This document shows, one piece after another, positions 50,977 to 60,123 of a stretch of DNA of 64,000 nucleotides. Origin of the DNA: Paraburkholderia diazotrophica (GTDB lineage Bacteria; Pseudomonadota; Gammaproteobacteria; Burkholderiales; Burkholderiaceae); the NCBI RefSeq assembly GCF_900108945.1, contig NZ_FNYE01000015.1:116975-180974 (forward strand), in the 5' to 3' direction. How positions within the stretch are numbered: the stretch's first letter is position 1; each line of letters starts with the position of its first letter. Both the position numbers and the translations under genes were made by a program. Below the pieces are notes generated by a model. That model saw only the letters and a list, made by a program, of their open reading frames with translations, did not search any database and was not told the DNA's origin.

Positions 50977-52533
50977 TCAATACGTGAGCAGCACGGCCAC
51001 CGCGCCAAGCACCCCGCCGCAAATCGTGCATGCCCACAGCAGCACACGCGTCCTGCGATATTCGGTCAGCACGTCGCTGACAAGCTGCGCCTGTTGCCTC
51101 ACGTTCGCCGCCTCGTGCTGATGCTGCAAATAACGCACGGCGAGCTGCGGAATGCGCGGCACCAGATGCGCGAGATGCGGCATCTCCTGCGCGATGTGCC
51201 TGACCCAGCCGCGATGATCGAACTCGCGGCGCGCGAGCGTCGCCAGCACCGAGCGCGCGATCTTCCACGAATCGACGCCCGGATGCAGCGCGTTCGCGAG
51301 CATCTCGGCCTGCTCGAATGTGCGTTGCGCGGCGACGAGGCGTGGCGGCACGTCGCCGCCGAACGGATGCACGGCGAACAGCAGATGATGGAACAGCGCG
51401 CCCGCCGAGCGCTCGTGCGATTGCGGCGCGAAGTGCGCTTCGGCGCGCGTGCGCAGTTCGGCTTCGAGCTTCTCGGGGCGCGTGTCGCTCGACACGTGCC
51501 CGGCTTCGTGATGCAGAAGCGCGAGCCGTCCGTAATCCTGGTCGAAGAGAGCCGTCGCGCCTTGCACGAAGAACTCGCGCTCGTGCGTCGACAGGCTCGA
51601 CATCACCGCGAAATCCGCGAGCACGATACGGCCGAGCGTATCCGGCTCGATGCTCACGCGCACGCGGCGCGCGTCGAGTGTCGCGTGGAAGAAGCCGTGC
51701 TCGAACGCCTGTTCGGTGACGACTTCGATGATGTGCTCGGCAAGCGGCATGAGCTTCACGCCGCGCGCCGACAGCCCCGCGAGATCCAGCGCGGGCAGCG
51801 ACTCGACGTGCTGCATCGCGAGCGTGCGGTCGGTGCAGAGCTCCCAGATCACAGCGGGAATCGCAAGGCGCCTGTCGTCGGCGAAGTGATGCGCGGTCTG
51901 GCTCAGGTTCGCGGCCTCGGCGCGCAGATCGAAGCGCCGCAGAATGTCCTGCGTGAAGGCGTCCGCCATGTCGCGCAGCTGCAGACGCCGCGCGTTCTTC
52001 GACAGCTTCTCCATCCAGCGCGCGACCCAGCGCAGCAGCGCGGCTTCATCGGCGATTTGCTGGAGCTGCGCGGCGCGCACGAGCTTGATCGCAATGTCGC
52101 GATGTCCATTGATCGGCTCGGCGAGGCGGCCGACATGCGTCTGCTCGGCAAAGCCGTTGCGCGCGGGTGTCAGGTCGATCGACGCGAAGAGCGTCGATAC
52201 GGGACGGCCGAGGGCAGCGGCAATCGCCTGTTCGACTTCGTCCGGCGGCAGCGGCGTTTCGAGGTGGCCGACGGCGTCGATCGCGTCGTGCAGCGTGCCC
52301 GTCGCAAGTTCCGGGCGGCGCGCGAGCGCTTCGGCGAAGGCGCTCGCGAGCGGGCCGAGATTGGGCAGCGCGCGATGCACGCCGGCGCGCGCGCCCGGCG
52401 ACGCGTGCACACGCGATGCGAGCGTGATGAACCAGTGCAGTTTGTGATGTTCGGGCGCGGCGAGCCAGACGAGACGCGCGCCGTAGCGCAGCGTATGGAA
52501 CAGCAGTCGTAGTCGGCGAAACAGGGGAGGCAT
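50977..52533 (-). CDS. UbiB/ABC1-like protein with lost kinase motifs (probable pseudokinase)
   Basis: The protein has 518 residues from the ATG at 52533, close to UbiB length (546). The start RLLFHTLRYGARLVW, the strand DIAIKLVRA (Lys150), ILRRFDLRAEAAN, IPAVIW, FFHAT, FDQDYGRLALLHHEAGHV and a C-terminal hydrophobic tail all align with UbiB. The catalytic motifs do not: KFGQ reads AFAE (residues 66-69), the Ala-rich ASxAQVH loop reads NGFAEQTHV, HADxHPGN reads HATLDARR (283-290), and the metal Asp motif reads ADFA. It is therefore unlikely to have normal ATPase/kinase activity. A role as partner or regulator of ubiquinone synthesis is possible. Confidence 0.82.
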   Translation of the reverse strand: MPPLFRRLRLLFHTLRYGARLVWLAAPEHHKLHWFITLASRVHASPGARAGVHRALPNLGPLASAFAEALARRPELATGTLHDAIDAVGHLETPLPPDEVEQAIAAALGRPVSTLFASIDLTPARNGFAEQTHVGRLAEPINGHRDIAIKLVRAAQLQQIADEAALLRWVARWMEKLSKNARRLQLRDMADAFTQDILRRFDLRAEAANLSQTAHHFADDRRLAIPAVIWELCTDRTLAMQHVESLPALDLAGLSARGVKLMPLAEHIIEVVTEQAFEHGFFHATLDARRVRVSIEPDTLGRIVLADFAVMSSLSTHEREFFVQGATALFDQDYGRLALLHHEAGHVSSDTRPEKLEAELRTRAEAHFAPQSHERSAGALFHHLLFAVHPFGGDVPPRLVAAQRTFEQAEMLANALHPGVDSWKIARSVLATLARREFDHRGWVRHIAQEMPHLAHLVPRIPQLAVRYLQHQHEAANVRQQAQLVSDVLTEYRRTRVLLWACTICGGVLGAVAVLLTY

Positions 52534-52633
52534 CGGCGGATCGTTCGGCAGGACGCATCGGCGATGCGTGAAAAGACCGCTCAGATTAGCAGGGATGCGC
52601 CGCCGGGAACACCCGCACGGCGATTGCCGGGCG

Positions 52634-52763
52634 CTGGATACGGCCAGCGTCGGCATATGGCGAACATCGGCATACGGCGAACATCGGCATGTGGCGAACA
52701 TCGGCATTTGGGCAGCCTCAACATACGGCGAGCATTGGCACATGGTCGGCATACGGCGAACAT
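52634..52763. repeat. 17-bp tandem repeat array upstream of the DeoR and UbiB-like genes
   Basis: Three near-perfect units CGGCATAYGGCGAACAT (52651-52667, 52668-52684, 52685-52701) are flanked by degenerate ones, and one more good unit lies at 52747-52763 after an 11-bp partial unit. The array fills most of the divergent gap. Confidence 0.9.
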
Positions 52764-52921
52764 CGCCATACGATCAGCCGACAGGCGCCGCACCGCCTGC
52801 AAGGCTTTCGTTACATTCCATCCGCGTCGGATTCCCATGCGTAATACAATACCGGCGACAATCCGGCGGGCCGATCCCATCCCTGAACCCCTGCTCGCCG
52901 CCTCGCGGCGGCCCCCAACCG

Positions 52922-53677
52922 ATGCTGGCAGAACAACGTCACCAATACATTCTGGCTCAGGTCACCAAGACGGGCGCACTGTCGGTCGCCGAGCTGGTTC
53001 GCGAGCTGAACGTATCGCGCGAAACGATCCGCCGCGATCTGAACGCGCTCGCCGAGCGCGGCCTGATCGTGACGACGCATGGCGGCGCGCTGTCGAGCGA
53101 CCGGCGCGAGCCCGATCTCGACACGCGCGAGGCCGCTAACGCGAGCGCGAAGCGCGCAATCGGCGAGCGCGCGGCACAACTGGTACCCGACGGCGCGTCG
53201 GTCATCATCGATTCCGGCAGCACGACGCACGCCGTCGCGCGCGCGCTGATGGACCGCCACCGGCTGGCCGTCTACACGAACGACTGGCGCATCGCGCTTT
53301 TGCTCGGACGCCGCAACGACAATCGCGTGACGCTGCTCGGCGGCGAGCTGTCGGACAACGAAGACGCCGCGTTCGGCCTCGATACGATTCACCAGCTTTC
53401 GCACTATCACGCGGACTTTGCGCTGATCGGCGCGGGCGGCATCACGCCGGACGCGCAGCTGTCCGACTATTCGCGCATGGCGGCCGAGGTGCGCAGCCGG
53501 ATGATCGACGCCGGCAACACGGTGATCGTCGTCGCCGACAATTCGAAGTTCGGCCGCGTGACGCCCGTGCGCATCGAGGGGCTGGAGAAGGCGCGCTACG
53601 TCGTGACGGAACTCGCACCGGATCGCGCGCTCGCCAAGGCAATCACCGCACGCGGTCCGGAACTCCTGATCGCGTGA
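52922..53677 (+). CDS. DeoR/GlpR-family regulator
   Basis: The protein has 251 residues from the ATG at 52922 (MLAEQRHQYILAQVTKTGAL). The DeoR helix-turn-helix is SVAELVRELNVSRETIRRDL followed by THGGALS. The sensor domain has IIDSGSTTHAVARAL and VVADNSKFGR, typical of sugar-phosphate-sensing GlpR/DeoR proteins. It lies 15 bp from the end of the convergent phnW gene. DeoR-type regulators often sense phosphorylated intermediates, but whether this one controls the phosphonate genes is unclear because phnR is also present. Confidence 0.88.
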   Translation: MLAEQRHQYILAQVTKTGALSVAELVRELNVSRETIRRDLNALAERGLIVTTHGGALSSDRREPDLDTREAANASAKRAIGERAAQLVPDGASVIIDSGSTTHAVARALMDRHRLAVYTNDWRIALLLGRRNDNRVTLLGGELSDNEDAAFGLDTIHQLSHYHADFALIGAGGITPDAQLSDYSRMAAEVRSRMIDAGNTVIVVADNSKFGRVTPVRIEGLEKARYVVTELAPDRALAKAITARGPELLIA

Positions 53678-53692
53678 GTGCCGCGCGTCGCT

Positions 53693-54805
53693 TCATTTCA
53701 CGCTGAGATCGAGCTGCGCCAGCGTCCGGCCGATGGCGGCAACGGCGTTGTGGATCTCGTTCGTGTCGATCGAGCCGATGCAGCCGACCCTGAACGTCTC
53801 CACCTCCGTGAGCTTGCCCGGATACAGGATGTAGCCCGCTTCCCTCACGGCTGCATAAAACTCCGCAAAACGCCACTTCGGATCGCGCGGCGCATGGAAC
53901 GTGACGATCACGGGCGCCTGCACGTCGGCCGGGAGGAACGTGTCGAAGCCAAGCCCCTTCATGCCGTCGACGAGCGCCGCGCAGTTGCGCGCATAGCGAG
54001 CGCCGCGCGCCGGCTGGCCGCCTTCCGCGATGAACTGGTCGAGCGCGCTGCGCAGCGCGGCGACCACGTGCGTCGGTGGCGTAAAGCGCCATTGTGTGGT
54101 CTTTTGCATGTACGCGTACTGATCGTACAGATCGAGCGCGAGCGACGGCGAGCGGCCCTCGCATGCCTCCAGCACGCTGCGTCGCACGATCACGAAGCCC
54201 ATCCCCGGCACGCCTTCCAGACACTTGCCGCTCGCCGACACCAGCGCGTCGATGCCGCCATTGCGCAGATCGATGGGCAGCGCGCCGAACGAACTCATCG
54301 CGTCGACGATCAGGCTCTTGCCGTGGTGCCTGCACACGGCCGCAATCTCGTCGAGCGGATTGAGCAGGCCCGCGCTCGTCTCCAGATGCACTTGCGCGAC
54401 GTGCGTGATGCGCGGATCGCGGTTGAACGCGTCTTCGATAGCGCGGGCGCTGGCCGGCTCGTCCTCGCGTAGCGGCAGTTCCACCCACGCGATGCCGAGG
54501 CGTTGCAGCACCTTGATGATGCGCGCGCAGTACGCGCCGTTGTTCGGCACCAGCACGCGGCCGTCGCGCGGCACCAGCGTGCCCAACGCGGCTTCGACGG
54601 AAAACGTGCCGCTGCCCTGAAGCGGCACGCAGACGTACTCATTTGCTCCGTGTACGATCTCGACAAGATCGTTGCAGACGCTCTGCGTGATGCCGTTGAA
54701 CGCAGCGTCCCACGAACCCCAGTCGCGCAACATCGCTTCGCGCGTTGCAGGCGAGGTCGTCAGCGGTCCTGGCGTCAGCAGGATAGGGTCGTTTCCAGGA
54801 ATCAC
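53693..54805 (-). CDS. phnW: 2-Aminoethylphosphonate--pyruvate transaminase
   Basis: The protein has 370 residues from a GTG at 54805 with a perfect AAGGAGG site; starts further upstream lack one. The N-terminus ILLTPGPLTTSPATREAMLR and the PLP-binding Lys194 in SASGKCLEGVPGMGFVI match PhnW, and the Lys number is the same as in the Salmonella enzyme. It transfers the amino group of 2-aminoethylphosphonate to pyruvate, giving phosphonoacetaldehyde and alanine. No phosphonatase (PhnX) is near. The product is instead handled by PhnY and PhnA encoded downstream of the divergent importer genes. Confidence 0.95.
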   Translation of the reverse strand: MIPGNDPILLTPGPLTTSPATREAMLRDWGSWDAAFNGITQSVCNDLVEIVHGANEYVCVPLQGSGTFSVEAALGTLVPRDGRVLVPNNGAYCARIIKVLQRLGIAWVELPLREDEPASARAIEDAFNRDPRITHVAQVHLETSAGLLNPLDEIAAVCRHHGKSLIVDAMSSFGALPIDLRNGGIDALVSASGKCLEGVPGMGFVIVRRSVLEACEGRSPSLALDLYDQYAYMQKTTQWRFTPPTHVVAALRSALDQFIAEGGQPARGARYARNCAALVDGMKGLGFDTFLPADVQAPVIVTFHAPRDPKWRFAEFYAAVREAGYILYPGKLTEVETFRVGCIGSIDTNEIHNAVAAIGRTLAQLDLSVK

Positions 54806-54847
54806 ACAGCCTCCTTCAAAATCAGTGAAATGCGGGCGAATCGCGTG

Positions 54848-54876
54848 TTGTCCGGCGCATGTGCTTTGCATATTAT
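54848..54876 (+). promoter_or_regulatory. Candidate sigma-70 promoter of the phnSTUV importer operon
   Basis: TTGTCC (54848-54853), a 17-bp spacer and TATTAT (54871-54876) lie in the 341-bp divergent gap between phnW and phnS. The long leader (about 265 bases) before phnS has no ORF I support. Two GTGTCA motifs follow the promoter and may be regulator sites. Confidence 0.45.
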
Positions 54877-55146
54877 TGGCTGATTGTGTCATTTTGTGGA
54901 AATCTGCAGACTCTTCACGTCGGTGTCACAAAAAAAGACGATTCTTGCCGTGCCCGTTCAGACAAGGCAGTCCGGTACGAGCAATCGTCGAAGGAATGGC
55001 TTGACGCAAACGCCGCAAAAAAGTTGTCAGCAATCTGCAATTGCACGGCTTCGGCCGCGAGATCGGGCGGATGCCCCTTTCGGAGCGCCGCCGGGCACCA
55101 CCACTATCGGGTCATCACAGGTTTTTTGCCTTTCGGAGAGAACGAC

Positions 55147-56235
55147 ATGAAAAAGACGGATCACCTTCGCTCGACGGGCCGCATTGCGCGCAAGCTGCTG
55201 CCCGCACTCGTCGCGGCAGCGGCGTTCGGCGGCGCGATATCCGCGCACGCGGCGGGCGCGGTCGTGCTGTACACGGCTGACGGCCTCGAAAACCTCTACA
55301 AGGACGTGCTGCCTGCGTTCGAGAAGCAGGAAGGCGTGAAGGTCAACATCGTGACGGCAGGCAGCGGCGAAGTGGTGAACCGCGCGACCGTCGAAAAGGA
55401 CGCGCCGAAGGCGGACGTGATCGTCACGCTGCCGCCGTTCATCCAGCAGGCGGCGCAATCGAGCCTGCTGCAGAACTACGAGAGCGTGAACTACAAGAAC
55501 GTGCCTGCGATCGCCAAGGCGTCCGACGGCGCGTGGGCCACCTTCGTCAACAACTACTTCTCGTTCGCGATCAATCCGGAAGTGGTGAAGAACCAGCCGA
55601 AGACGTTCGCCGATCTGCTGCACCCCGACTACAGCGGCAAGGTCGCTTATTCGAACCCGGCGACGGCGGGCGACGGCATGGCCGTGATCATCCTGACGAC
55701 GTCGCTGATGGGCGAAGACAAGGCGTTCGACTATCTGAAGAAGCTGGAGCAGAGCGCCAAGTTCCACACGAAGGGCACGGGCTATCTCGACGTGCTGCTC
55801 TCGCGTAACGAAATCGCCGTCGCGAACGGCGATCTGCAGATGGATCTCGACGACGCGGCGAACGGCGGCCTGTCGCTCAAGCCGATCTTTCTCGCAGCCG
55901 AGGCGGGCGGGCAGCCGACCACATTCCAGTTGCCGTACGCGATCGGCCTGATCAAGAACGGTCCGAACCAGGCGCAAGGCAAGAAGCTGATCGACTATCT
56001 GATGTCGACGGAAGTGCAGGCCAAGGTGCCCGACATCTTCGGCATTCCGGGCCGCACCGACGTGCCGCTCGCCGGCAAGAACGGCACGGCCGTCAAGCAG
56101 GCGATCGCGGGCGTGAAGCTGATCCCCGTCGACTGGAATCATGTGATGTCGAAGAAGGCCGAATGGACGGCTCGCTGGAAGAACGACGTGATCGGCAACT
56201 CGGGCAAGCCGCTCGAAGTCGTCAAGCCGAAATAA
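55147..56235 (+). CDS. phnS: 2-Aminoethylphosphonate ABC transporter, periplasmic binding protein
   Basis: The protein has 362 residues from the ATG at 55147 (GGAGAGAACGAC upstream). A signal peptide runs to about residue 36 (AHA). The mature protein begins GAVVLYTADGLENLYKDVLP and has PFIQQAAQSSLL, FFSFAINPEVV-like strands and NPATAGDGMAVI, as expected for the PhnS group of iron/spermidine-type (cluster D) binding proteins. It captures 2-aminoethylphosphonate in the periplasm for PhnTUV. It is the first gene of the plus-strand operon divergent from phnW. Confidence 0.92.
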   Translation: MKKTDHLRSTGRIARKLLPALVAAAAFGGAISAHAAGAVVLYTADGLENLYKDVLPAFEKQEGVKVNIVTAGSGEVVNRATVEKDAPKADVIVTLPPFIQQAAQSSLLQNYESVNYKNVPAIAKASDGAWATFVNNYFSFAINPEVVKNQPKTFADLLHPDYSGKVAYSNPATAGDGMAVIILTTSLMGEDKAFDYLKKLEQSAKFHTKGTGYLDVLLSRNEIAVANGDLQMDLDDAANGGLSLKPIFLAAEAGGQPTTFQLPYAIGLIKNGPNQAQGKKLIDYLMSTEVQAKVPDIFGIPGRTDVPLAGKNGTAVKQAIAGVKLIPVDWNHVMSKKAEWTARWKNDVIGNSGKPLEVVKPK

Positions 56236-56365
56236 TCACGGCGTCTGATGGAAGGACGCGCGGCGTGACGAGCGTCGCGCCGCGCACAAGGCATTTGATG
56301 CACCCGATGCGCGTGACGCAGCCGGTGCTGCAATTCAAGCTCACCAACGCAGGAGGATGGACCCG

Positions 56366-57469
56366 GTGAACACTGCAACAACCCTTGCTGGTTCGGGCGC
56401 GCTGGGCGCCATTCCGCGAGCGGAAGGCGTCGCTCGCACAGGCGAGCCCGGCGGCGTGCAGATCGAGCATCTGACGGTGCGCTTCGGTTCGCGCACGGTG
56501 CTCGACGATCTGTCGCTGACGATCGAGCGCGGCGAACTGTTGACGGTGCTCGGCCGAAGCGGCTGCGGCAAGACGACGTTGCTGCGCTTCATCGCCGGTT
56601 TCATCGAAGCCGACGGCCTCGCCGGCACGCTGACGGTCGCGGGCCGCGACCTCACGCACGTGCCGCCGCACAAGCGTAATCTCGGCCTGCTGTTCCAGAG
56701 CTACGCGCTGTTTCCGCATCTGTCCGTATTCGAGAACGTCGCGTTCGGTCTGCGCGCGCGCCGCATTTCGACGAAGGAAATCGCGCGGCGTGTCGCCGAT
56801 GCGCTGAAGCTCGTGCAGCTCGGCGACGCCGGTCACGTGATGCCCGCGCAACTGTCGGGCGGCATGCAGCAGCGCGTGGCGCTCGCGCGCGCGCTCGTGA
56901 TCGAGCCGGACGTGCTGCTGCTCGACGAGCCGCTGTCCGCGCTCGACGCCAATCTGCGTGCGTCGGTGCGTTCCGAACTGAAGGCGTTGCATGAGCGCCT
57001 GCCGAATCTGACGATCGTCTGCGTGACGCACGATCAGGACGACGCGCTCGTGCTGTCCGACCGCACGCTGCTGATGCGCGAAGGCCAGATCGCGCAGCTC
57101 GGCACGCCGCAAGAGCTATACGACAAGCCGGGCGATGCGTTCGTCGCGCGCTATCTGGGCGCGGCCAATCTGCTGCCGCCGAACGTCGCGTTTGCGCTCG
57201 GCGACGCGCGCCATGCGGAGCGCGAGCGCGTCGCGTGCCTGCGTCCCGAGGCGATGCGTATCGTGCCGCTCGGCGAAGGGCAGTTGCACGGCACGATCGC
57301 ATCCGTCGAATGGTATGGCTCGGTACTGTCCGTGCAGGTCGCGCTCGACGCGATGCCGGGCGAGCCCGTGCTCGTATCGATGCAGCGCGGCAGCGGTGTG
57401 ACGCCCGAAAAGGGCGCGCGGATTTCCTTGCGTTACGAGGCAGACGATGTCGTCCTTATCAAGCCCTGA
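56366..57469 (+). CDS. phnT: 2-Aminoethylphosphonate ABC transporter, ATP-binding protein
   Basis: The protein has about 367 residues. AGGAGG directly abuts the ATG at 56357, so I prefer the GTG at 56366, eight bases from the site. Walker A is GRSGCGKTT, the signature LSGGMQQRVALARAL, Walker B VLLLDEPLSALD and the H-loop VCVTHDQDD. A TOBE domain fills the C-terminal third (RPEAMRIVPLGEGQLHGTI). It powers import of 2-aminoethylphosphonate. It overlaps the permease gene by 23 bp. Confidence 0.92.
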   Translation: MNTATTLAGSGALGAIPRAEGVARTGEPGGVQIEHLTVRFGSRTVLDDLSLTIERGELLTVLGRSGCGKTTLLRFIAGFIEADGLAGTLTVAGRDLTHVPPHKRNLGLLFQSYALFPHLSVFENVAFGLRARRISTKEIARRVADALKLVQLGDAGHVMPAQLSGGMQQRVALARALVIEPDVLLLDEPLSALDANLRASVRSELKALHERLPNLTIVCVTHDQDDALVLSDRTLLMREGQIAQLGTPQELYDKPGDAFVARYLGAANLLPPNVAFALGDARHAERERVACLRPEAMRIVPLGEGQLHGTIASVEWYGSVLSVQVALDAMPGEPVLVSMQRGSGVTPEKGARISLRYEADDVVLIKP

Positions 57470-58367
57470 CGCGCTCGCCAATCGCGACGCGCTGCGCGCC
57501 GCAACGGCCGCATCGCATGCGGCGGCGAAGCGCCGGCGCGAGCGCATGTCGCAATGGCATTTGCTGTTTCTCGCCGTATTCGTGCTCGGCCCGCTCGTGA
57601 TCTATCCGCTCGTGCGTCTCGTGATGCTGAGCCTGACGGGCGCGCACGGGCTGAGCTTTCACGCGTACTCGGCGTTCTTCCGGAATCCGGAGACGAGCGG
57701 CGTGATCGGCACCACGCTGTGGATTCTGTTCGCGAGCGCGGGCCTCGCGTCGGTGCTCGGTGTCGCGCTCGCGTCGCTGCTGTTCTTCAAGCCGTTTCCT
57801 GGTGCGCGGCTCGTCACGCGGTTTCTGGAACTGTTCGTGGCGTTTCCCTCGTTTCTCGTCGCGTTCACGCTGATCTTTCTGTACGGCTCGCAGGGCTCCG
57901 TCAGCATCGGGCTGCAGCGGCTCTTTCATCTCGAAGCGCCGCCGCTCGATTTTCTGTTCGGCATCGGCGGCGTAATTCTCGCTGAAGTGGTGTTCTACGC
58001 GCCGTTCGTCGTGCGTCCGACGCTCGCGTCGTTCGCGATGCTCGACATGCGGCTGATCGAAGCCGCGCGCAGCCTCGGCGCGAACGGCTGGATGGTCGCG
58101 TTCCGCGTGATCGTGCCGCTCGCGTGGCCGGGCATCGCGGCGGGCACGATCCTGTGCTTCCTGCTGACGTTGAATGAGTTCGGCATCCTGCTCGTGCTCG
58201 GTAGCGCGCATCTGATCACGCTGCCCGTGGCGATCTACAGCTCGGCCACCGTCGATCTCGATCTGCCGGCGGCTGCTGCGGGCGCCGTCGTGATGCTGGC
58301 GATGTCGCTGTCGCTGTATGCGCTGTACCGCCAGGTCAACAGGCGCAAGGTGGGAGGAGCGAAGTAA
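57447..58367 (+). CDS. phnU: 2-Aminoethylphosphonate ABC transporter, permease 1
   Basis: The protein has 306 residues with GAGG upstream. After a basic N-terminus of about 35 residues come six membrane segments and the permease coupling loop EAARSLGANGWMVAFRVIVPLAWPG, which touches the ATPase. Its stop codon shares one base with the start of the second permease gene (TAATG). The pair forms a heterodimeric channel in the inner membrane. Confidence 0.9.
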   Translation: MSSLSSPDALANRDALRAATAASHAAAKRRRERMSQWHLLFLAVFVLGPLVIYPLVRLVMLSLTGAHGLSFHAYSAFFRNPETSGVIGTTLWILFASAGLASVLGVALASLLFFKPFPGARLVTRFLELFVAFPSFLVAFTLIFLYGSQGSVSIGLQRLFHLEAPPLDFLFGIGGVILAEVVFYAPFVVRPTLASFAMLDMRLIEAARSLGANGWMVAFRVIVPLAWPGIAAGTILCFLLTLNEFGILLVLGSAHLITLPVAIYSSATVDLDLPAAAAGAVVMLAMSLSLYALYRQVNRRKVGGAK

Positions 58368-59227
58368 TGTCCGACGTCGAGCAAACCGTGCTGCCCGCCG
58401 TGCATCATCGCGCGCGGCCCGTTCAACACAGGCTCGTCACGCGCGTCGCCGGCGGTTTCTTCATGGCGTTCGCCGCATTGCTGTGCTTCTGGCTCTTCGT
58501 GCTGCCCGTGATCGTCGTCGCGCTGTCGAGCGTCGCCGCGCACTGGTCGGGCACGATCCTGCCCGACGGCTTCAGCATGCGCTGGTTCGAGCGCCTCGGC
58601 GGCAGCGATTTCGATGCGCTCGTGACCAGTCTGCAGATCGGCTTCGGCGTCGCGATTCTCGGCACCGTACTCGGACTGTGGCTCGCGCTCGCACTCGAAG
58701 GGCGTGACCGGCGCGGCCTCGGCGCCCTCGTCGATACGATCGCGATGGTGCCCAACGGCGTGCCGAGCGTCGTGCTCGGTCTCGCCGTGCTGATCGCGTA
58801 TCACAAGAAACCGCTCGATCTGTCGAGCTCGGCCGCGATCGTCGTGTTCGTGCAGCTGGCGCTGGTGCTGCCGTTCTGTTATCGCTGCGCGGCGGCGGCA
58901 TTGCGGCCGGAGCTGACGATCCTGCGCGAAGCGGCCGCGAGCCTCGGTGCGCCGCCGTCGATGGTGCTGCGCCGTGTCGTGCTGCCGCAACTGGTGCCCG
59001 CGATCCGCGCGTCGCTTGCGCTCGGCTTCGCGCTGTCGCTCGGCGAGCTGGGCGCGACGCTGACTGTTTATCCGCCGGGTTTCGCGACGGTGCCGATCGT
59101 CGTCGTCGGCCAGGTCGAACGCGGCTATTACCTGCCGGCGTCCGCGCTGTCGCTGATTCTGCTGCTCGCGTCGCTGGCTGCGCTGCTGCTGATCGCCGCG
59201 CGCGTGCCGCGCCGTCGCGTGGACTGA
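58367..59227 (+). CDS. phnV: 2-Aminoethylphosphonate ABC transporter, permease 2
   Basis: The protein has 286 residues and six membrane segments. The coupling loop is EAAASLGAPPSMVLRRVVLP followed by QLVPAIRASLALGFALSLGE. Translation is coupled to phnU by the TAATG overlap. It completes the phnSTUV importer. The regulator gene phnR starts 94 bp later. Confidence 0.9.
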   Translation: MSDVEQTVLPAVHHRARPVQHRLVTRVAGGFFMAFAALLCFWLFVLPVIVVALSSVAAHWSGTILPDGFSMRWFERLGGSDFDALVTSLQIGFGVAILGTVLGLWLALALEGRDRRGLGALVDTIAMVPNGVPSVVLGLAVLIAYHKKPLDLSSSAAIVVFVQLALVLPFCYRCAAAALRPELTILREAAASLGAPPSMVLRRVVLPQLVPAIRASLALGFALSLGELGATLTVYPPGFATVPIVVVGQVERGYYLPASALSLILLLASLAALLLIAARVPRRRVD

Positions 59228-59321
59228 CAACGAACAACGTTTCCTGATTTTTCGTGAGGTGTGCCTGCATCGGCGGACCTCGCATCGTTATGTGGCAAAA
59301 AGTGTCGAATTGACGGAAAAT

Positions 59322-60071
59322 ATGGAAATTGCGTCGAATGATCGGATCGAGGTGGTCCGGCGGCATTCGCTGACGGCGCTGGTGCGAGACGAGATCGAGC
59401 GCAACATCGTCGATGGCAGACTCGCGCCCGGCGACAAGCTCAACGAAGCCGACTGGGCCGCGCGTCTGCAGGTGTCGCGGGGGCCCGTGCGCGAGGCGTT
59501 TCGCGCGCTGGAGCAGGCCGGCCTCGTGCGCAACGAGAAGAATCGCGGCGTGTTCGTGCGCACGGTGTCGCTGGCGGAGGCCGACGAGATCTACGCGGTG
59601 CGCGCGGTGCTCGAACAGGCGGCGTGCAGGATGCTCGCGCAACGGATCGACGCCGCGCAACTGGCGGCACTGCGGGCGCATGTCGACGCAATGCATGCCG
59701 CGCTCGAGGCCGGCGATCACGATGTCTATGCGCGAGAAAACATCGCGTTCCACGACGCGATCGTCGCGATGGCGGGCAACGGCAAGCTGTATGAGACCTA
59801 TCGCAGGCTGATCGGCGAATTGAGTCTGTTCAGGCGCGCGGCGCTCGGCGTGCGCGGCGACGCGATGGACCGTTCGCTTGCCGAGCATCGCGCGATTCTG
59901 TCGGCGCTCGCTGCGCGCGATGCGGACGAAGTGGCGCGGCGGATGCTCGCGCACGTCGACGGCGGCAGGCAGCGCGCGCATGAAGCGGCCGGGGCGCATC
60001 GGTCCGGCGAACATGATGATCGCGATGGTCGCAACGAACGGGATGACGGCTTGAGCGTGCTGCTCGCCTGA
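59322..60071 (+). CDS. phnR: GntR-family (FadR subfamily) regulator of phosphonate use
   Basis: The protein has 249 residues from the ATG at 59322 (ACGGAAAAT upstream). The winged helix is VRDEIERNIVDGRLAPGDKL then NEADWAARLQVSRGPVREAF, followed by LEQAGLVRNEKNRGVFVR. The FadR C-terminal helices carry the metal-binding Asp/His residues (NIAFHDAIVAMAGN and LAEHRAIL). Burkholderia phosphonate clusters regularly contain such a regulator, which probably responds to 2-aminoethylphosphonate or a product. The tail is rich in His, Asp and Arg. Confidence 0.85.
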   Translation: MEIASNDRIEVVRRHSLTALVRDEIERNIVDGRLAPGDKLNEADWAARLQVSRGPVREAFRALEQAGLVRNEKNRGVFVRTVSLAEADEIYAVRAVLEQAACRMLAQRIDAAQLAALRAHVDAMHAALEAGDHDVYARENIAFHDAIVAMAGNGKLYETYRRLIGELSLFRRAALGVRGDAMDRSLAEHRAILSALAARDADEVARRMLAHVDGGRQRAHEAAGAHRSGEHDDRDGRNERDDGLSVLLA

Positions 60072-60123
60072 GTCGGCGGAACCAATGAAGAACACGCGTC
60101 AGCGACGCGTAGGGAAGAGAACG

